64,000 nucleotides of DNA from an uncultured Alphaproteobacteria bacterium (GTDB taxonomy: Bacteria; Pseudomonadota; Alphaproteobacteria; Thalassobaculales; Thalassobaculaceae), in NCBI GenBank assembly GCA_937776645.1, contig CALMRI010000017.1, forward strand, positions 1 through 64,000, read 5' to 3'. The first letter of the stretch is position 1, and each line of letters opens with the position of its first letter. Below are positions 1 to 8,368 of this stretch, in pieces. The notes under the pieces were generated by a model. That model did no database searches. It was not told where the DNA came from and was given only the letters and a program-made list of their open reading frames with translations. Made by a program: the position numbers and the translations under genes.

Positions 1-137
1 TCATCCGGCGTGATCAGCCCGTCCATCACGGCTTGATCAATGGCGTCCCGCACAAGGAACGGCCGTTTGTTCCAGTAGTGCGCGTAGAAATCCACGGTCG
101 ACGGCAGGGCGTCGAGAGTAGCCAGAGAAGAGGACAT
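1..137 (-). CDS. Cupin_4/JmjC-type oxygenase, N-terminal fragment (runs off window)
   Basis: Only the first 45 codons lie in the window; the ATG is at 137 and the gene continues past base 1. The visible protein reads FYAHYWNKRPFLVRDAI, which matches the start of Cupin_4 (JmjC-like, ribosomal-oxygenase) proteins, where an aromatic-W-x-K-x-P-hydrophobic motif precedes the iron/2-oxoglutarate barrel. The metal ligands lie outside the window, so activity cannot be judged. It is divergent from the desaturase gene, with about 395 bases between the starts. Family assignment is moderate because it rests on one short motif. Confidence 0.5.
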   Translation of the reverse strand, partial: MSSSLATLDALPSTVDFYAHYWNKRPFLVRDAIDQAVMDGLITPD

Positions 138-441
138 CACACGATCCGATATTGAGACCATTGCGCTCGTTATGACATGGGCCTGTCTAGCGTCCAAGTT
201 CTGTGCCAATTCCGATTAGATTTTTGGTCGGGGGTTTAAAATCGCATGGCGCTGGCCGTGGATAATTTAGCCGAAGCGACCACCGAAATATAAGCCCAAC
301 GCCCGTTGCTACGGCATCATTGCCCCCGGTTTCATCTTGACGCTTGCTACTGCATTGGCTTTGCGACCCCAACCTGGAATATTCTTGTTCAAGTTGGCTG
401 CAATTATACGAAACGTACTTAATCGGAGATACATATTGTAA

Positions 442-471
442 TTCACATGCGGTTGCTGGATTTTGTATAAT
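442..471 (+). promoter_or_regulatory. Sigma-70-like promoter for the desaturase gene
   Basis: TTCACA (442-447), an 18-base spacer and a perfect TATAAT (466-471) form a near-consensus housekeeping promoter. Transcription would start near 478, about 55 bases before the proposed TTG start at 533. The surrounding 138-532 gap holds no other gene I can support. Confidence 0.5.
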
Positions 472-532
472 AGTTTGGACATCACCCATATCCACGCAAC
501 TACAACATCGCGAGGCTGAAGGAGAGCTTGAA

Positions 533-1519
533 TTGAGGCACTCCGCCACATCCACCGGTACTGAGTTCCGCCCCGACGCACGGCCCCATCGCGGGCTGCC
601 GGCGCGCGAGATCAGTCGGCTGAGCCGGATCAGTCCGTTGCGGGCCTTTTGGGGCCTGGTGGAGACCATCGGTTTGCTGGCGGCTTGCATCGCTGCGTGC
701 TTGATCTGGTGGACGCCGTGGGTGGTGATACCGGCGTTGTTCATTATCGCCGCGCGCCAGCAAGCTTGTTTCGTGCTGGCTCATGATGCGGCGCATTACC
801 GGATGTTCAAGGCCCGCTGGCTGAACGATCTGATTGGCCGCGTGGTAGCGGCACCGGTTGGCATTTCGATGTGCACCTACCGGGTGATCCACCGTCTGCA
901 CCATAATCACCTGTACGAGGCGCGGGATCCAGACACCCCGATTGCGGCGGGCTATCCGCGAGGCCGGATGTATCTGTTCAAGAAACTGGTGCGGGATTTC
1001 ACCGGCCTGACCGCACCGAAGACCTATGCTTATTTCTTCGGTGCGCCGGCGATTAATGACGATGCCGAAGCCAGCAACCGTCCGCTCGACGATACTTCGC
1101 CGGCACTCCGCCAGGCAGCTCGGCAGGATCGCTGGACGGTGGCTGCGTTTCATGTGGCAGCCCCGGTGGTCGCCTACTCAACCGGCTATTTGGTGGAATA
1201 TCTGGTGTTGTGGATCTTGCCGCTGGTGAGCATCCTGCAGGCGATCCTGCGGTTCCGCGCGATCCTTGAACATGGAGCGGTGAGTGACATATCCTCACCT
1301 CTAACGGCGGCGCGCACCAACATCGTGCCCTGGTGGCTATCTTGGTATTTGTTCCCGCACAGGGTGAACTACCATGTCGAACACCACCTCTATCCTTCCG
1401 TTCCGTTCTACAACTTGCCGGCTTGCCACGCGGCGATGAAAGAGCACGGCCTGTTAGAGGGGGCGGAAGTGCGCAGCGTGTTTGAAACCATGGCGATGGT
1501 GGTGGCTGAACCGGCCTGA
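533..1519 (+). CDS. Membrane fatty acid desaturase / hydroxylase-like di-iron enzyme
   Basis: An integral-membrane di-iron desaturase, about 328 aa. All three histidine boxes are present: HDAAH at about residue 84, HRLHHNH at 120 and HVEHH at 281, spaced as in FA_desaturase proteins, with hydrophobic segments around residues 45-75 and 200-245. I chose TTG at 533, not the frame's first ATG at 344. AGGAG lies 8 bases upstream of the TTG, a good promoter sits at 442-471, and residues encoded before 533 are Cys-rich and unlike the family. The substrate (acyl lipid, sterol or carotenoid) cannot be inferred. It stands alone as a transcription unit. Confidence 0.8.
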   Translation: MRHSATSTGTEFRPDARPHRGLPAREISRLSRISPLRAFWGLVETIGLLAACIAACLIWWTPWVVIPALFIIAARQQACFVLAHDAAHYRMFKARWLNDLIGRVVAAPVGISMCTYRVIHRLHHNHLYEARDPDTPIAAGYPRGRMYLFKKLVRDFTGLTAPKTYAYFFGAPAINDDAEASNRPLDDTSPALRQAARQDRWTVAAFHVAAPVVAYSTGYLVEYLVLWILPLVSILQAILRFRAILEHGAVSDISSPLTAARTNIVPWWLSWYLFPHRVNYHVEHHLYPSVPFYNLPACHAAMKEHGLLEGAEVRSVFETMAMVVAEPA

Positions 1520-1569
1520 ATGCTTTCCTAGCTGTTGGATAGCGCGCTGGTGCTGAGCACGATCAACTT

Positions 1570-1815
1570 TTAGCCCTCAGCCACCACGGCAACCTTAATC
1601 TCTTCCAAATATGCCCCGTTGCGGGTTTCGACCTCCAGATCGAGATCTGCTTGCTTGACCGTTACGTCCTTGAACAGGCGCTGGTGGATGACATCCATTA
1701 TATTGCCACCGGCGCGGCCGATCTGCCCGGTGACACAAGACAGGGCACTGAGCTCGTCATTGATCTTGACCCGCAGGCGGACCAGCGGGTGATCGCGCAT
1801 CAATACGGACGCCAA
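1570..1815 (-). pseudogene. Threonine dehydratase C-terminal ACT-domain remnant
   Basis: The 81-residue frame reads like the tail of threonine ammonia-lyase: LVRLRVKINDELSAL, then GGNIMDVIHQRLF and DVTVKQADLDLEVETR, the typical ACT regulatory segment. The PLP-binding catalytic domain that should precede it is absent from the upstream bases (1816-2150). It is therefore a 3' relic of a deleted ilvA/tdcB-type gene. Whether the fragment is expressed is unknown. Confidence 0.65.
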
Positions 1816-2153
1816 AATGCGGGGATCACGGTCGCCGTCGGCATTTGCTGTAAATTTGCGAAAAACAATACGTTGCAGTTAAATTTCCTGCAGATCTGAT
1901 CAATGGAAATTTTCGTCAAACAGGGGATCTATCCGGCTTTGGCCGAGAGCTTTTCCAAATCCTAGCTAAAGACCGGCAGCCATCGGCGCTGCCATCGCGC
2001 CCGAGATTGGCACTATCGGGCGTGCGCGTGCGTAGCCAAAACTACCCCACGGGCCGGATACCTGGTTCCTATATCAATGCGGCCATTCTATCTATCAGGC
2101 TTCCACCGTACAAGGCTTCCGTTCGGTGATCGCACACGTTCAGCAGAGGAAAC
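1816..2153. other. Intergenic stretch with no recognisable gene
   Basis: This is the sequence upstream of the threonine dehydratase relic. Short frames occur on both strands but none shows a known motif or a convincing start. It probably holds decayed DNA from the lost catalytic part of the enzyme. Confidence 0.4.
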
Positions 2154-2549
2154 CTAAAAGCTCTCAACCCCCACCTGGGCGCAATCCTCGTCCTGCTGCC
2201 CTGTGCCGCCGCCGACGCCGCAACCGCCGATGACGGCGCCGTTTCGGATGATCGGCACACCGCCCTGGCCGAGGAAGATGTGCCCGCCCTCGGCAGCGAC
2301 GATGCCGCGGAAGGTGGGATGGTCCGCCCGCTCGGTCAGCTTGCCGCTGGGCTGGCCGAAGGCGGCCGAGGCCACGGCTTTGCCTTGGCTACCGTAAGCA
2401 CCGGCCCAGATCGCACCGTCCATTCGCTGGAATGCAACTAGCCGGCCGCCGGCATCGCAAACCGCCGCGCTGATACGAATGCCCAACGCTTCGGCCTTAT
2501 CGATGGCTCCTTGGGCGATGCGGTTGGCCTCATCCAGGCTCAGGGTCAT
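2154..2549 (-). CDS. GlcG/HbpS family heme-binding-like protein
   Basis: A 131-residue protein of the GlcG/HbpS (DUF336) family. The hallmarks are the N-terminal LSLDEANRI helix, VCDAGGRLVAFQRMDG, and a glycine-rich end with GGVPI and GGCGVGG. Family members bind heme or act as small accessory proteins in oxidative metabolism. I chose ATG at 2549, which has GGAG eight bases upstream, over the GTG at 2558. Length is normal for the family. It is monocistronic, with IS-scarred DNA on either side; the substrate or partner is unknown. Confidence 0.8.
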   Translation of the reverse strand: MTLSLDEANRIAQGAIDKAEALGIRISAAVCDAGGRLVAFQRMDGAIWAGAYGSQGKAVASAAFGQPSGKLTERADHPTFRGIVAAEGGHIFLGQGGVPIIRNGAVIGGCGVGGGTGQQDEDCAQVGVESF

Positions 2550-2850
2550 TGGGGTCACTCCGTGCGGTTCCGATCATTTTAATGGTTAGCGGAGGCCGGC
2601 CGCAAGTGTTCGCCGGTCTCCGCAATCCGGCAATCTCGCGAACGAGGTCTAAGTTGCGCCGCGACTGGAATGTTCGGCGTTGCCGTTTCCACTTGCCGTC
2701 CGGCTACTGGATGCCGATATCGGGCGAAAACCACTAAGAATTGGGCCCACGTCGATGTTAGCTGCATTTTAGCTCGGAACCAAAGCGCTATGCCAGTTGA
2801 CAGGTGTTCTATATTTTTGCCCATCCTTTTGCTCAACGAGGAGCGGAATA

Positions 2851-4005
2851 ATGACTAATGATCCCCGTGCCGTATTGAACCCGATGTTTGGCAAGAATCT
2901 TTTTAAGATAGGTATTTTCAGTGCCAACTGCGACGGAGGTTTGACCATGAGCCTAGCACCGGAGCGTTGGGGAGCAGACTGGGACGATATTGCGAATATG
3001 AGTAAACTCGCGGACGATGCAGGGATGGAATTCATTCTGCCGGTTGCGAAATGGCGTGGGTACCAAGGTAAGGCCAATATTTACGGGAAGTCTTTCGAAA
3101 CACTAACCCATAGTGCAGCGATTGGCGCTCTGACAAAAAGAATCTGTGTCTTTTCCACCATTCATGTACCGCTAATTACACCAGCCTTTGCAGCCAAGGC
3201 GCTGTCGACAATTGATCATGTGACACATGGCCGGGCCGCACTAAATATAGTGTGTGGCTGGAATCAGGCTGAATTCGACTTGCACGGGGTAACGATTGAC
3301 CAGGATAGTCGCTACGATCACGGCCTTGAATGGTGGAAAATCTGGGCAAAACTTTTGGAGGGCGGGCCTGAATTCGATTGGAACGGCGAATTCTTCGATT
3401 TGAAACGACTTCAAACAGACCCGGTTTCGGTCCAACGGCCTCGGCCGTTAGTCATGTCTGCAGGATTTTCACCAAAGGGGCGCAATTTTGCGGCTCAGGC
3501 TGCAGACGCTTTGTTTACAAACCTAACGGAATTGGATCAGGTTCCAGCGCTATTGGAGAATGTAGCGGCTTATGCTGCACCTTATGGCCGGACATTACAG
3601 GTTTATGCGATGGGTCACGTCGTTTGCCGCAAGACACGCCGGGAAGCTGAGGAGTTCTTTCATTATTTTGCCGAAGAAATGGCCGATACTGAAGGTCAAG
3701 AGTATTATCGCAAGAATCGAGGAACGACCGCGGGAAGCGGGAACCAGGCTGTTACGCGACCCTTTAAAAACAGGTTTAACCGGGTGACTGGGAAGGCATT
3801 TCATGGAGCCTATCCAGGATCGTTTCCCTTCGTTGGTACTCCGGATGATATTGCTAGGGAGATGAAGCATATGAGCGAAGCCGGTCTTGCTGGTACGTCA
3901 ATCGCTTTTTTGGATTACCTTAAGGAAATTCCATATTTTATAGCTGAAGTTCTACCGCGTTTGGAGCGTTTAGGATTGCGTAAGCCCATTCAGGAATTAT
4001 GTTGA
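2851..4005 (+). CDS. LLM-class flavin-dependent monooxygenase (RutA/SfnG-like)
   Basis: A 384-residue luciferase-like (bacterial-luciferase TIM barrel) FMNH2-dependent monooxygenase. Recognisable segments are the N-terminal KIGIFSANCDGG strand, ILPVAKWRGYQG, HGRAALNIVCGWNQ-EFDLHG and RPRPLVMSAGFSPKGR, all typical of the pyrimidine/dimethylsulfone/alkanesulfonate branch. Start ATG 2851 follows a GAGGAG Shine-Dalgarno; the upstream 18 codons are unlike the family. Base composition is visibly less GC-rich than neighbouring genes, which hints at transfer. An isochorismatase-fold hydrolase and an amidase lie nearby on the other strand, so a RutA/RutB-like ring-opening role is possible but not proven. 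Confidence 0.85.
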   Translation: MTNDPRAVLNPMFGKNLFKIGIFSANCDGGLTMSLAPERWGADWDDIANMSKLADDAGMEFILPVAKWRGYQGKANIYGKSFETLTHSAAIGALTKRICVFSTIHVPLITPAFAAKALSTIDHVTHGRAALNIVCGWNQAEFDLHGVTIDQDSRYDHGLEWWKIWAKLLEGGPEFDWNGEFFDLKRLQTDPVSVQRPRPLVMSAGFSPKGRNFAAQAADALFTNLTELDQVPALLENVAAYAAPYGRTLQVYAMGHVVCRKTRREAEEFFHYFAEEMADTEGQEYYRKNRGTTAGSGNQAVTRPFKNRFNRVTGKAFHGAYPGSFPFVGTPDDIAREMKHMSEAGLAGTSIAFLDYLKEIPYFIAEVLPRLERLGLRKPIQELC

Positions 4006-4466
4006 TGTCATCAATGCAATTCATTCAAGGGAAAGGCATGACACGCTCAAGTGTCTTGGTAGGCCAAGTTGGACTGTCGGTGGTGTTATTTATTTATTAT
4101 TACTACAAAATTAACTATATATTATATTATTTAATGATTCAACTGACTGCGGGACGTCTGTTAACGATTTATTTCGTTCCGTTATTATCTTACGGGATAG
4201 AGAAATCTAAGCTGGTTCAACCCTTGCGGCATCGTTATCGGCGCCTGGGTCCGGGTCGCCCGCTTGGCCTAATCGCAACTACCGACTGGCTCCATTGGTA
4301 CGGTTATAATGTTGCCTAGCGGTTGATCCGTTTGGGCTGTAGCGGGCGATAATCGAATAAGTATCGGCCAATCCCGGCGCAATGACACCCGTCATCTTGA
4401 TCGCGTCGCTTGCGAGCTTGGGGGCTCTTTGTTTGAAATAGTGCCTATGGCACCGCGAGTAGGTCT
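4006..4466. other. AT-rich spacer and decayed DNA, possible recombinase relic
   Basis: Bases 4080-4200 are strikingly AT-rich. A minus-strand frame at 4279-4476 contains STARQHYNRTNGA, faintly like the C-terminal end of tyrosine recombinases (the active-site HY context). It is too short and degraded to call. No intact gene is present. Confidence 0.25.
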
Positions 4467-4688
4467 TTGGGAGCAATATGGAGCAGCGTCCCTGAGGCGA
4501 TCCGAAGCCGGATCGTCGAGTTGGCTCTGGAGCAGACGGAACTATCGCCTCGTGAACTGGCGGTGCGGTTCACCGACACCCAAGGCTACTTCGTGTTGGA
4601 AGCCACGGTTTACCGGCTCCTCAAGGCACATGACCTGATTACCAATCCGGCCTTCATCGTGATCAAGGTAGCCAAAGAATTCACTTAA
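4467..4688 (+). pseudogene. IS3-family transposase (OrfB) N-terminal fragment
   Basis: A 73-residue frame containing VELALEQTELSPRELAVRF, YFVLEATVYRLLKAHDLI and PAFIVIK, the N-terminal helix-turn-helix region of IS3-family OrfB proteins. The DDE integrase core that should follow is missing: the reading frame ends at 4688 and the DNA beyond is unrelated. It is a truncated insertion-sequence relic lying between the monooxygenase and the isochorismatase-fold gene. Confidence 0.75.
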
Positions 4689-4905
4689 AAGACAAATTGC
4701 GTCAGCCTACCCCTGACCCCCGGTTGTCGGCGACGACCATGCCGGCGCATAACGAGCGGCCCATGCGGCTGCCGCCGTTTTGAGGCTGGGCGGAGACGAC
4801 CAACGCGGGTCCGCTACAATTTGTAGATAGTCCGAAACCTCCAGATCAGCGCACTTTAAACCAGAGCCGCGAAGATCCGGATTGCGCTGGGAACGGATAC
4901 GTGCC

Positions 4906-5541
4906 CTACGCGGCATTTCGTCCATGAATATCGTCGAAATAGGTGAGGATGTCATCCCTTCGCCGGACATCGGCATAACGGCGATCGACATCACGCAAAT
5001 TGGCTTCATGGCTGTCCTTCTGCGGGTCACCACAGCAGTCATCGACGACAATCGTACGGTAGCCATAGCTAAAAGCATCAATCGTGGTTGCCCGCACGCA
5101 ACCCGAGGTCACGCAGCCCGTGATTATTGCCGTATCGACTCGGTGCTTGGTCAGGAATGAAACAATCGGGGTTTGGAAGAACATCGACGGGCCGCACTTC
5201 ATAAATGTATAATCATATTCCATATCTATAAGAAGGGGGTCAATATCCAGCGCCTCACTTCCCACGAAAAATTCTTCATGTAGTGCCGATATTTTCCAGT
5301 ACTGAATATCCTTCTCCGATTGCCAGCCAACGTAGCAGATTGCAACTGGAATTTTCGCTCGTCGCGCCGCCGCCAGCAGGTCCACCGTTTGATCTCTGGC
5401 CGCGTGAATGCGAACACTTTTTCCCATTGTGAAGGTAGGGTCGGTAAAGCCACGTTGGAAATCGACCACAAGAACTGCGGGGCGCTCGCCATAACCTACC
5501 TCGCGGGCACCATATGTCGCGGCATTGAAGGCGTCTTGCAT
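4906..5541 (-). CDS. Isochorismatase-fold cysteine hydrolase (amidohydrolase)
   Basis: A 211-residue cysteine hydrolase of the isochorismatase/N-carbamoylsarcosine-amidase/RutB fold. The catalytic triad is visible: Asp27 in LVVDFQRGF, Lys115 in FMKCGPSMFF and Cys148 in TGCVTSGCVRAT, with the cis-peptide just before the cysteine. Such enzymes release ammonia or carbamate from amides and ureido compounds. It is monocistronic and convergent with the LLM monooxygenase, separated by IS3 debris. Together with the amidase at 6740 it suggests breakdown of an N-containing compound. The exact substrate is not predictable. Confidence 0.85.
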   Translation of the reverse strand: MQDAFNAATYGAREVGYGERPAVLVVDFQRGFTDPTFTMGKSVRIHAARDQTVDLLAAARRAKIPVAICYVGWQSEKDIQYWKISALHEEFFVGSEALDIDPLLIDMEYDYTFMKCGPSMFFQTPIVSFLTKHRVDTAIITGCVTSGCVRATTIDAFSYGYRTIVVDDCCGDPQKDSHEANLRDVDRRYADVRRRDDILTYFDDIHGRNAA

Positions 5542-5929
5542 TTTTGAATCCTTTCAAGTTCGGCAGCGCGGAACTGTTAGAACGGGCATGAACAAAGATA
5601 TCTACCAAAGAGCTCTACTATCACCGAACCGAATTCGGCCATCAATGTCAAAATGCTGGAGCGCTTACTATTCGAATCTGAGCAATGGGATAAGGCATTA
5701 GCAAACCACCTGACACTTTATTGGGTCGTTTGTCTGCTGAGACGCAACCATAGATGGAATCCGGGGCAAGGCTTTTCCTACGGGAGCGATACGGCCACCT
5801 CGAAGAGATAATAGACGAGTTCGCCTCTTTCGAGATTAATGTTGCCAGCCACCACAACCTGTACACTATTTAGCCGTGCGTACTTTGCAGAGCCAGTCTG
5901 GAAGGTCGGCGCAGCAGCCATATTGCCTC
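5542..5929. other. Intergenic stretch without a supportable gene
   Basis: Upstream region of the isochorismatase-fold hydrolase. Both strands carry only short frames without recognisable motifs, and the region merges into the degraded istB relic. A promoter for the hydrolase must lie here, but no consensus is convincing. Confidence 0.35.
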
Positions 5930-6397
5930 GACCCGGGCCGTTCGGTGTTCGTCGATCGCCGCGAGAACATCATCGAGCTGGGAGCAAACCGCCCCGCCAA
6001 GACCCATAACGCCATCGCTATCGGTTTGGCGCCGTCCCAGCACGGCATAAAAACCCGCTTCGCCACCCACCACCGCCATCGTTCACGAACTCATCGAGCC
6101 CCATGACGACAGGCGGTGCTGCGTCTGAAAGGGTAATTCGCCAGCCACGAGCTGTTGATCATTGATGAATTTGGCTTTGTCCCGCTCTCCGAGACTGGCC
6201 CCAAGTTGTTGTTCGAGCTAATCAGTCAGCGCTATGAGTGCGGCGCCACTATTATCACCTCAAACTGGGCGCTCGATGAGTGGACCGCCACGTTCGGCGA
6301 CGAACGCCTCACCGGCGCGCTCCTCGACCGCCTGACACACCACATGAATGGCCAGTCCTACCGCCTGGCGCAAAGCTGTTCGAAGCGAAAACGTTGA
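5930..6397 (+). pseudogene. IS21-family helper ATPase (IstB) relic
   Basis: Pieces of IstB are readable in order but in different frames. ENIIELG and KTHNAIAIGLA come from the degenerate Walker A region, ATTAIVHELIEPHDD from the next segment after a frameshift near 6060. The end, 6155-6397, has LLIIDEFGFVPLS, ATIITSNWALDEW and LTGALLDRLTHH-MNGQSYRL. The VHILE-like segment usually found before MNG is deleted. The Walker A glycines are lost, so the product is dead. The IstA partner is absent. Confidence 0.75.
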
Positions 6398-6414
6398 TTC
6401 AGGATTAAGACCGA

Positions 6415-6450
6415 ATATGAAGAGGGCCCCGATCGGGGCCCTCTTCATAT
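6415..6450. terminator. Perfect 36-bp palindrome, probable bidirectional terminator
   Basis: Two 16-base arms (ATATGAAGAGGGCCCC and its exact complement) surround a GATC centre. RNA would form an extremely stable hairpin with an A/U-rich base on either side, as in bidirectional rho-independent terminators. It lies 18 bases after the istB relic and before the amidase 3' end, so it could stop transcription from both directions. The perfect symmetry also fits a recombination or protein-binding site. Confidence 0.6.
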
Positions 6451-6470
6451 CAATCACTACCGGTTGGTTT

Positions 6471-6590
6471 TTACGCCAACATCGTGGCTGGATTTGCCAC
6501 CAATCTTGATAAGATCAACGCCCCGAACTTCTCCACATACCGCTCGCCCTTAAACTGGTCCGGGTCGAGCACAACGTCTCCGCTAGTAGG
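6471..6590 (-). pseudogene. Short unassigned coding-like relic
   Basis: The minus strand reads GDVVLDPDQFKGERYVEKFGAL and LSRLVANPATML before a stop at 6471. The composition looks like real protein (possibly the end of a secreted or binding protein), but there is no start and no family I can name. It sits between the palindrome and the amidase end. Low confidence. Confidence 0.2.
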
Positions 6591-6739
6591 TGAAAGAGTA
6601 TTCAGTCACGATTTACCCTCTGCTCGCTCGTCCATCCAGGGTTAAGATGGAGTTTTGATGAGATTGGCTGACCTTGCTCAGTTCTCCAGCACCGAGAGCA
6701 ACCGAAACCCTTCCTGCCCAGGAGGGGACGACGTGGCGC

Positions 6740-8368
6740 CTATCTTTGGTGCACAAAGACGTTGCTAGGCTCATCGCCAAAGCCGTAGTCTCGGTCGAGC
6801 CGTCGACCCATTGCCCACGCATAAGGCGCCGCTTCCGCCACAAGCCCAAACAGGAAGTCATCAAGCGGGAAGCCGGCCGCGGCTGCGATCGCTTCGATTC
6901 GCTGCGTCTCTCCCGGCGCCAAATTGATGTCTGGCGGGCCGAGCACCGGCGCTGCTTCGACCGTTGGCGGACCGGCACTAACGTCCGGCCGCCGCGACCG
7001 ATCGCTAATCTCCCGCTCCAGCGCAGAGCCTATTGCCAGAACTCTGGCGTCGTCAAATGGGCGGCCGACAAGCTGAACCCCGAGCGGTAACCCGCTTTCC
7101 GAGAACCCGGAACACAAGCTAAGCGCTGGCCCAGCGGTCACGTCAAACGGCGTTAGGATGCTAGGCGTGGTCCAGAATGTCTTGGTCTTGTGGGCGTCAA
7201 GACGGGGGGCCGGTCCACCTGCGCTCGGCGCCAACAGGATATCAAAGCGACCCCAAACGCCATGCATTTCCGCCAATAGCTGACGGCGGCGGCGCTGGGC
7301 TGCAACATAATCTTGGCTGGTGAACAGCAAAGCGCCCAAGCTGCGCGCCAGGAAATCCTGCCCGAAGTCCCGCGGTCGAGCCGTCAAGTTCCGCCGATGG
7401 ACATTGAAAAGTTCACTTTCGGCAATGACTATTTTGACGTCATACCAGTCTTGCACCGGCGCGATCCGGGCCTCCTGAATGATCGCGCCTAGACCCGACA
7501 ACGCCTCCGCAGCCGCTTCTGTCGCGGCGACGGTCTCCGGCGCAACATTCAGATCTTCCTCCCAAAAATGCTGGAGAACGCCCACCCTAAGGCCCTGGAT
7601 TGATTGCCCCAAGCCCGCCACGGCCCGTGGTGGCGACGCATGGGCGCTGGCCGGATCAGCCCCGTCCGGCCCCGCAATCGCGTCCAACATCAGCGCGCAG
7701 TCCCCGGCTGTCCAGGCGAGCGGGCCCGCATGATCGAATGTGAATGAATTCGGAATAACCCCGACCCGGCTGATAAGACCATAAGTAGGCATGAAGCCAG
7801 CGACACCGCAGAAGGCGGCAGGTCCACGAATCGACCCTCCGGTGTCCGACCCCATGGCGGCGCCTACATATCCGGCGGCGACAGCAGCGCCAGAGCCGCT
7901 GGATGATCCGCCAGTAAAATGATCTCGGTTCCAAGGGTTACGCGCGGGCGGCCAGGGTAAATCGAAACTCGGGCCTCCATGGGCGAATTCATGGGTGGTC
8001 AGCTTGGCCAATGGTATTGCGCCGGCCGCTCTTAACTTCGTCACAGAAGTGGCGTCCCGTGTTGGCACACGATCGATCGTCGTCTTCGAGCCTCCGGCCG
8101 TAAGCACGCCTGCCGTGTCGAAAATATCCTTCAGCCCGATCGGCAATCCATGCAGCGGGCCAAGGCTACGGCCGGCGGCAATCTCCGTCGTCGCGGCCGC
8201 AGCTGAAACGATGGCGGCCTCTGCCATAACGGTTACGCAAGCATCCAAGGCGGGGTCCAGATCTCCGATCCGCATCAGCGCGGCGTCAGTCAATTCGGTC
8301 GGCGAAATCTCACCACCCGTAACGAGGGCAGACTGCTCCGCCAATGAAAGTCGCCAGAAATTCGTCAT
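6740..8368 (-). CDS. Amidase-signature family hydrolase (GatA/AtzF-like)
   Basis: A 542-residue amidase of the Ser-cisSer-Lys family. Catalytic elements are Lys80 in LPIGLKDIFDTAG, the serine cluster near 155-157 in TGGSSSGSGAAVAAG and nucleophile Ser179 in GSDTGGSIRGPA. The last 60 or so residues, past the normal amidase end, form an Ala-rich helical tail that resembles AtzG-type small domains, though this is tentative. No gatB or gatC is near, so a catabolic amidase is more likely than tRNA amidotransferase. Together with the isochorismatase-fold hydrolase and LLM oxygenase it may form a dispersed catabolic set. The start ATG at 8368 fits the family N-terminus. Confidence 0.9.
   Translation of the reverse strand: MTNFWRLSLAEQSALVTGGEISPTELTDAALMRIGDLDPALDACVTVMAEAAIVSAAAATTEIAAGRSLGPLHGLPIGLKDIFDTAGVLTAGGSKTTIDRVPTRDATSVTKLRAAGAIPLAKLTTHEFAHGGPSFDLPWPPARNPWNRDHFTGGSSSGSGAAVAAGYVGAAMGSDTGGSIRGPAAFCGVAGFMPTYGLISRVGVIPNSFTFDHAGPLAWTAGDCALMLDAIAGPDGADPASAHASPPRAVAGLGQSIQGLRVGVLQHFWEEDLNVAPETVAATEAAAEALSGLGAIIQEARIAPVQDWYDVKIVIAESELFNVHRRNLTARPRDFGQDFLARSLGALLFTSQDYVAAQRRRRQLLAEMHGVWGRFDILLAPSAGGPAPRLDAHKTKTFWTTPSILTPFDVTAGPALSLCSGFSESGLPLGVQLVGRPFDDARVLAIGSALEREISDRSRRPDVSAGPPTVEAAPVLGPPDINLAPGETQRIEAIAAAAGFPLDDFLFGLVAEAAPYAWAMGRRLDRDYGFGDEPSNVFVHQR

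Noticed and set aside
187-744. Long minus-strand frames across the desaturase start
   Set aside because: They overlap the desaturase coding strand, have Arg/Ser/Gln-rich mirror composition typical of antisense shadows in GC-rich DNA, and show no motif.
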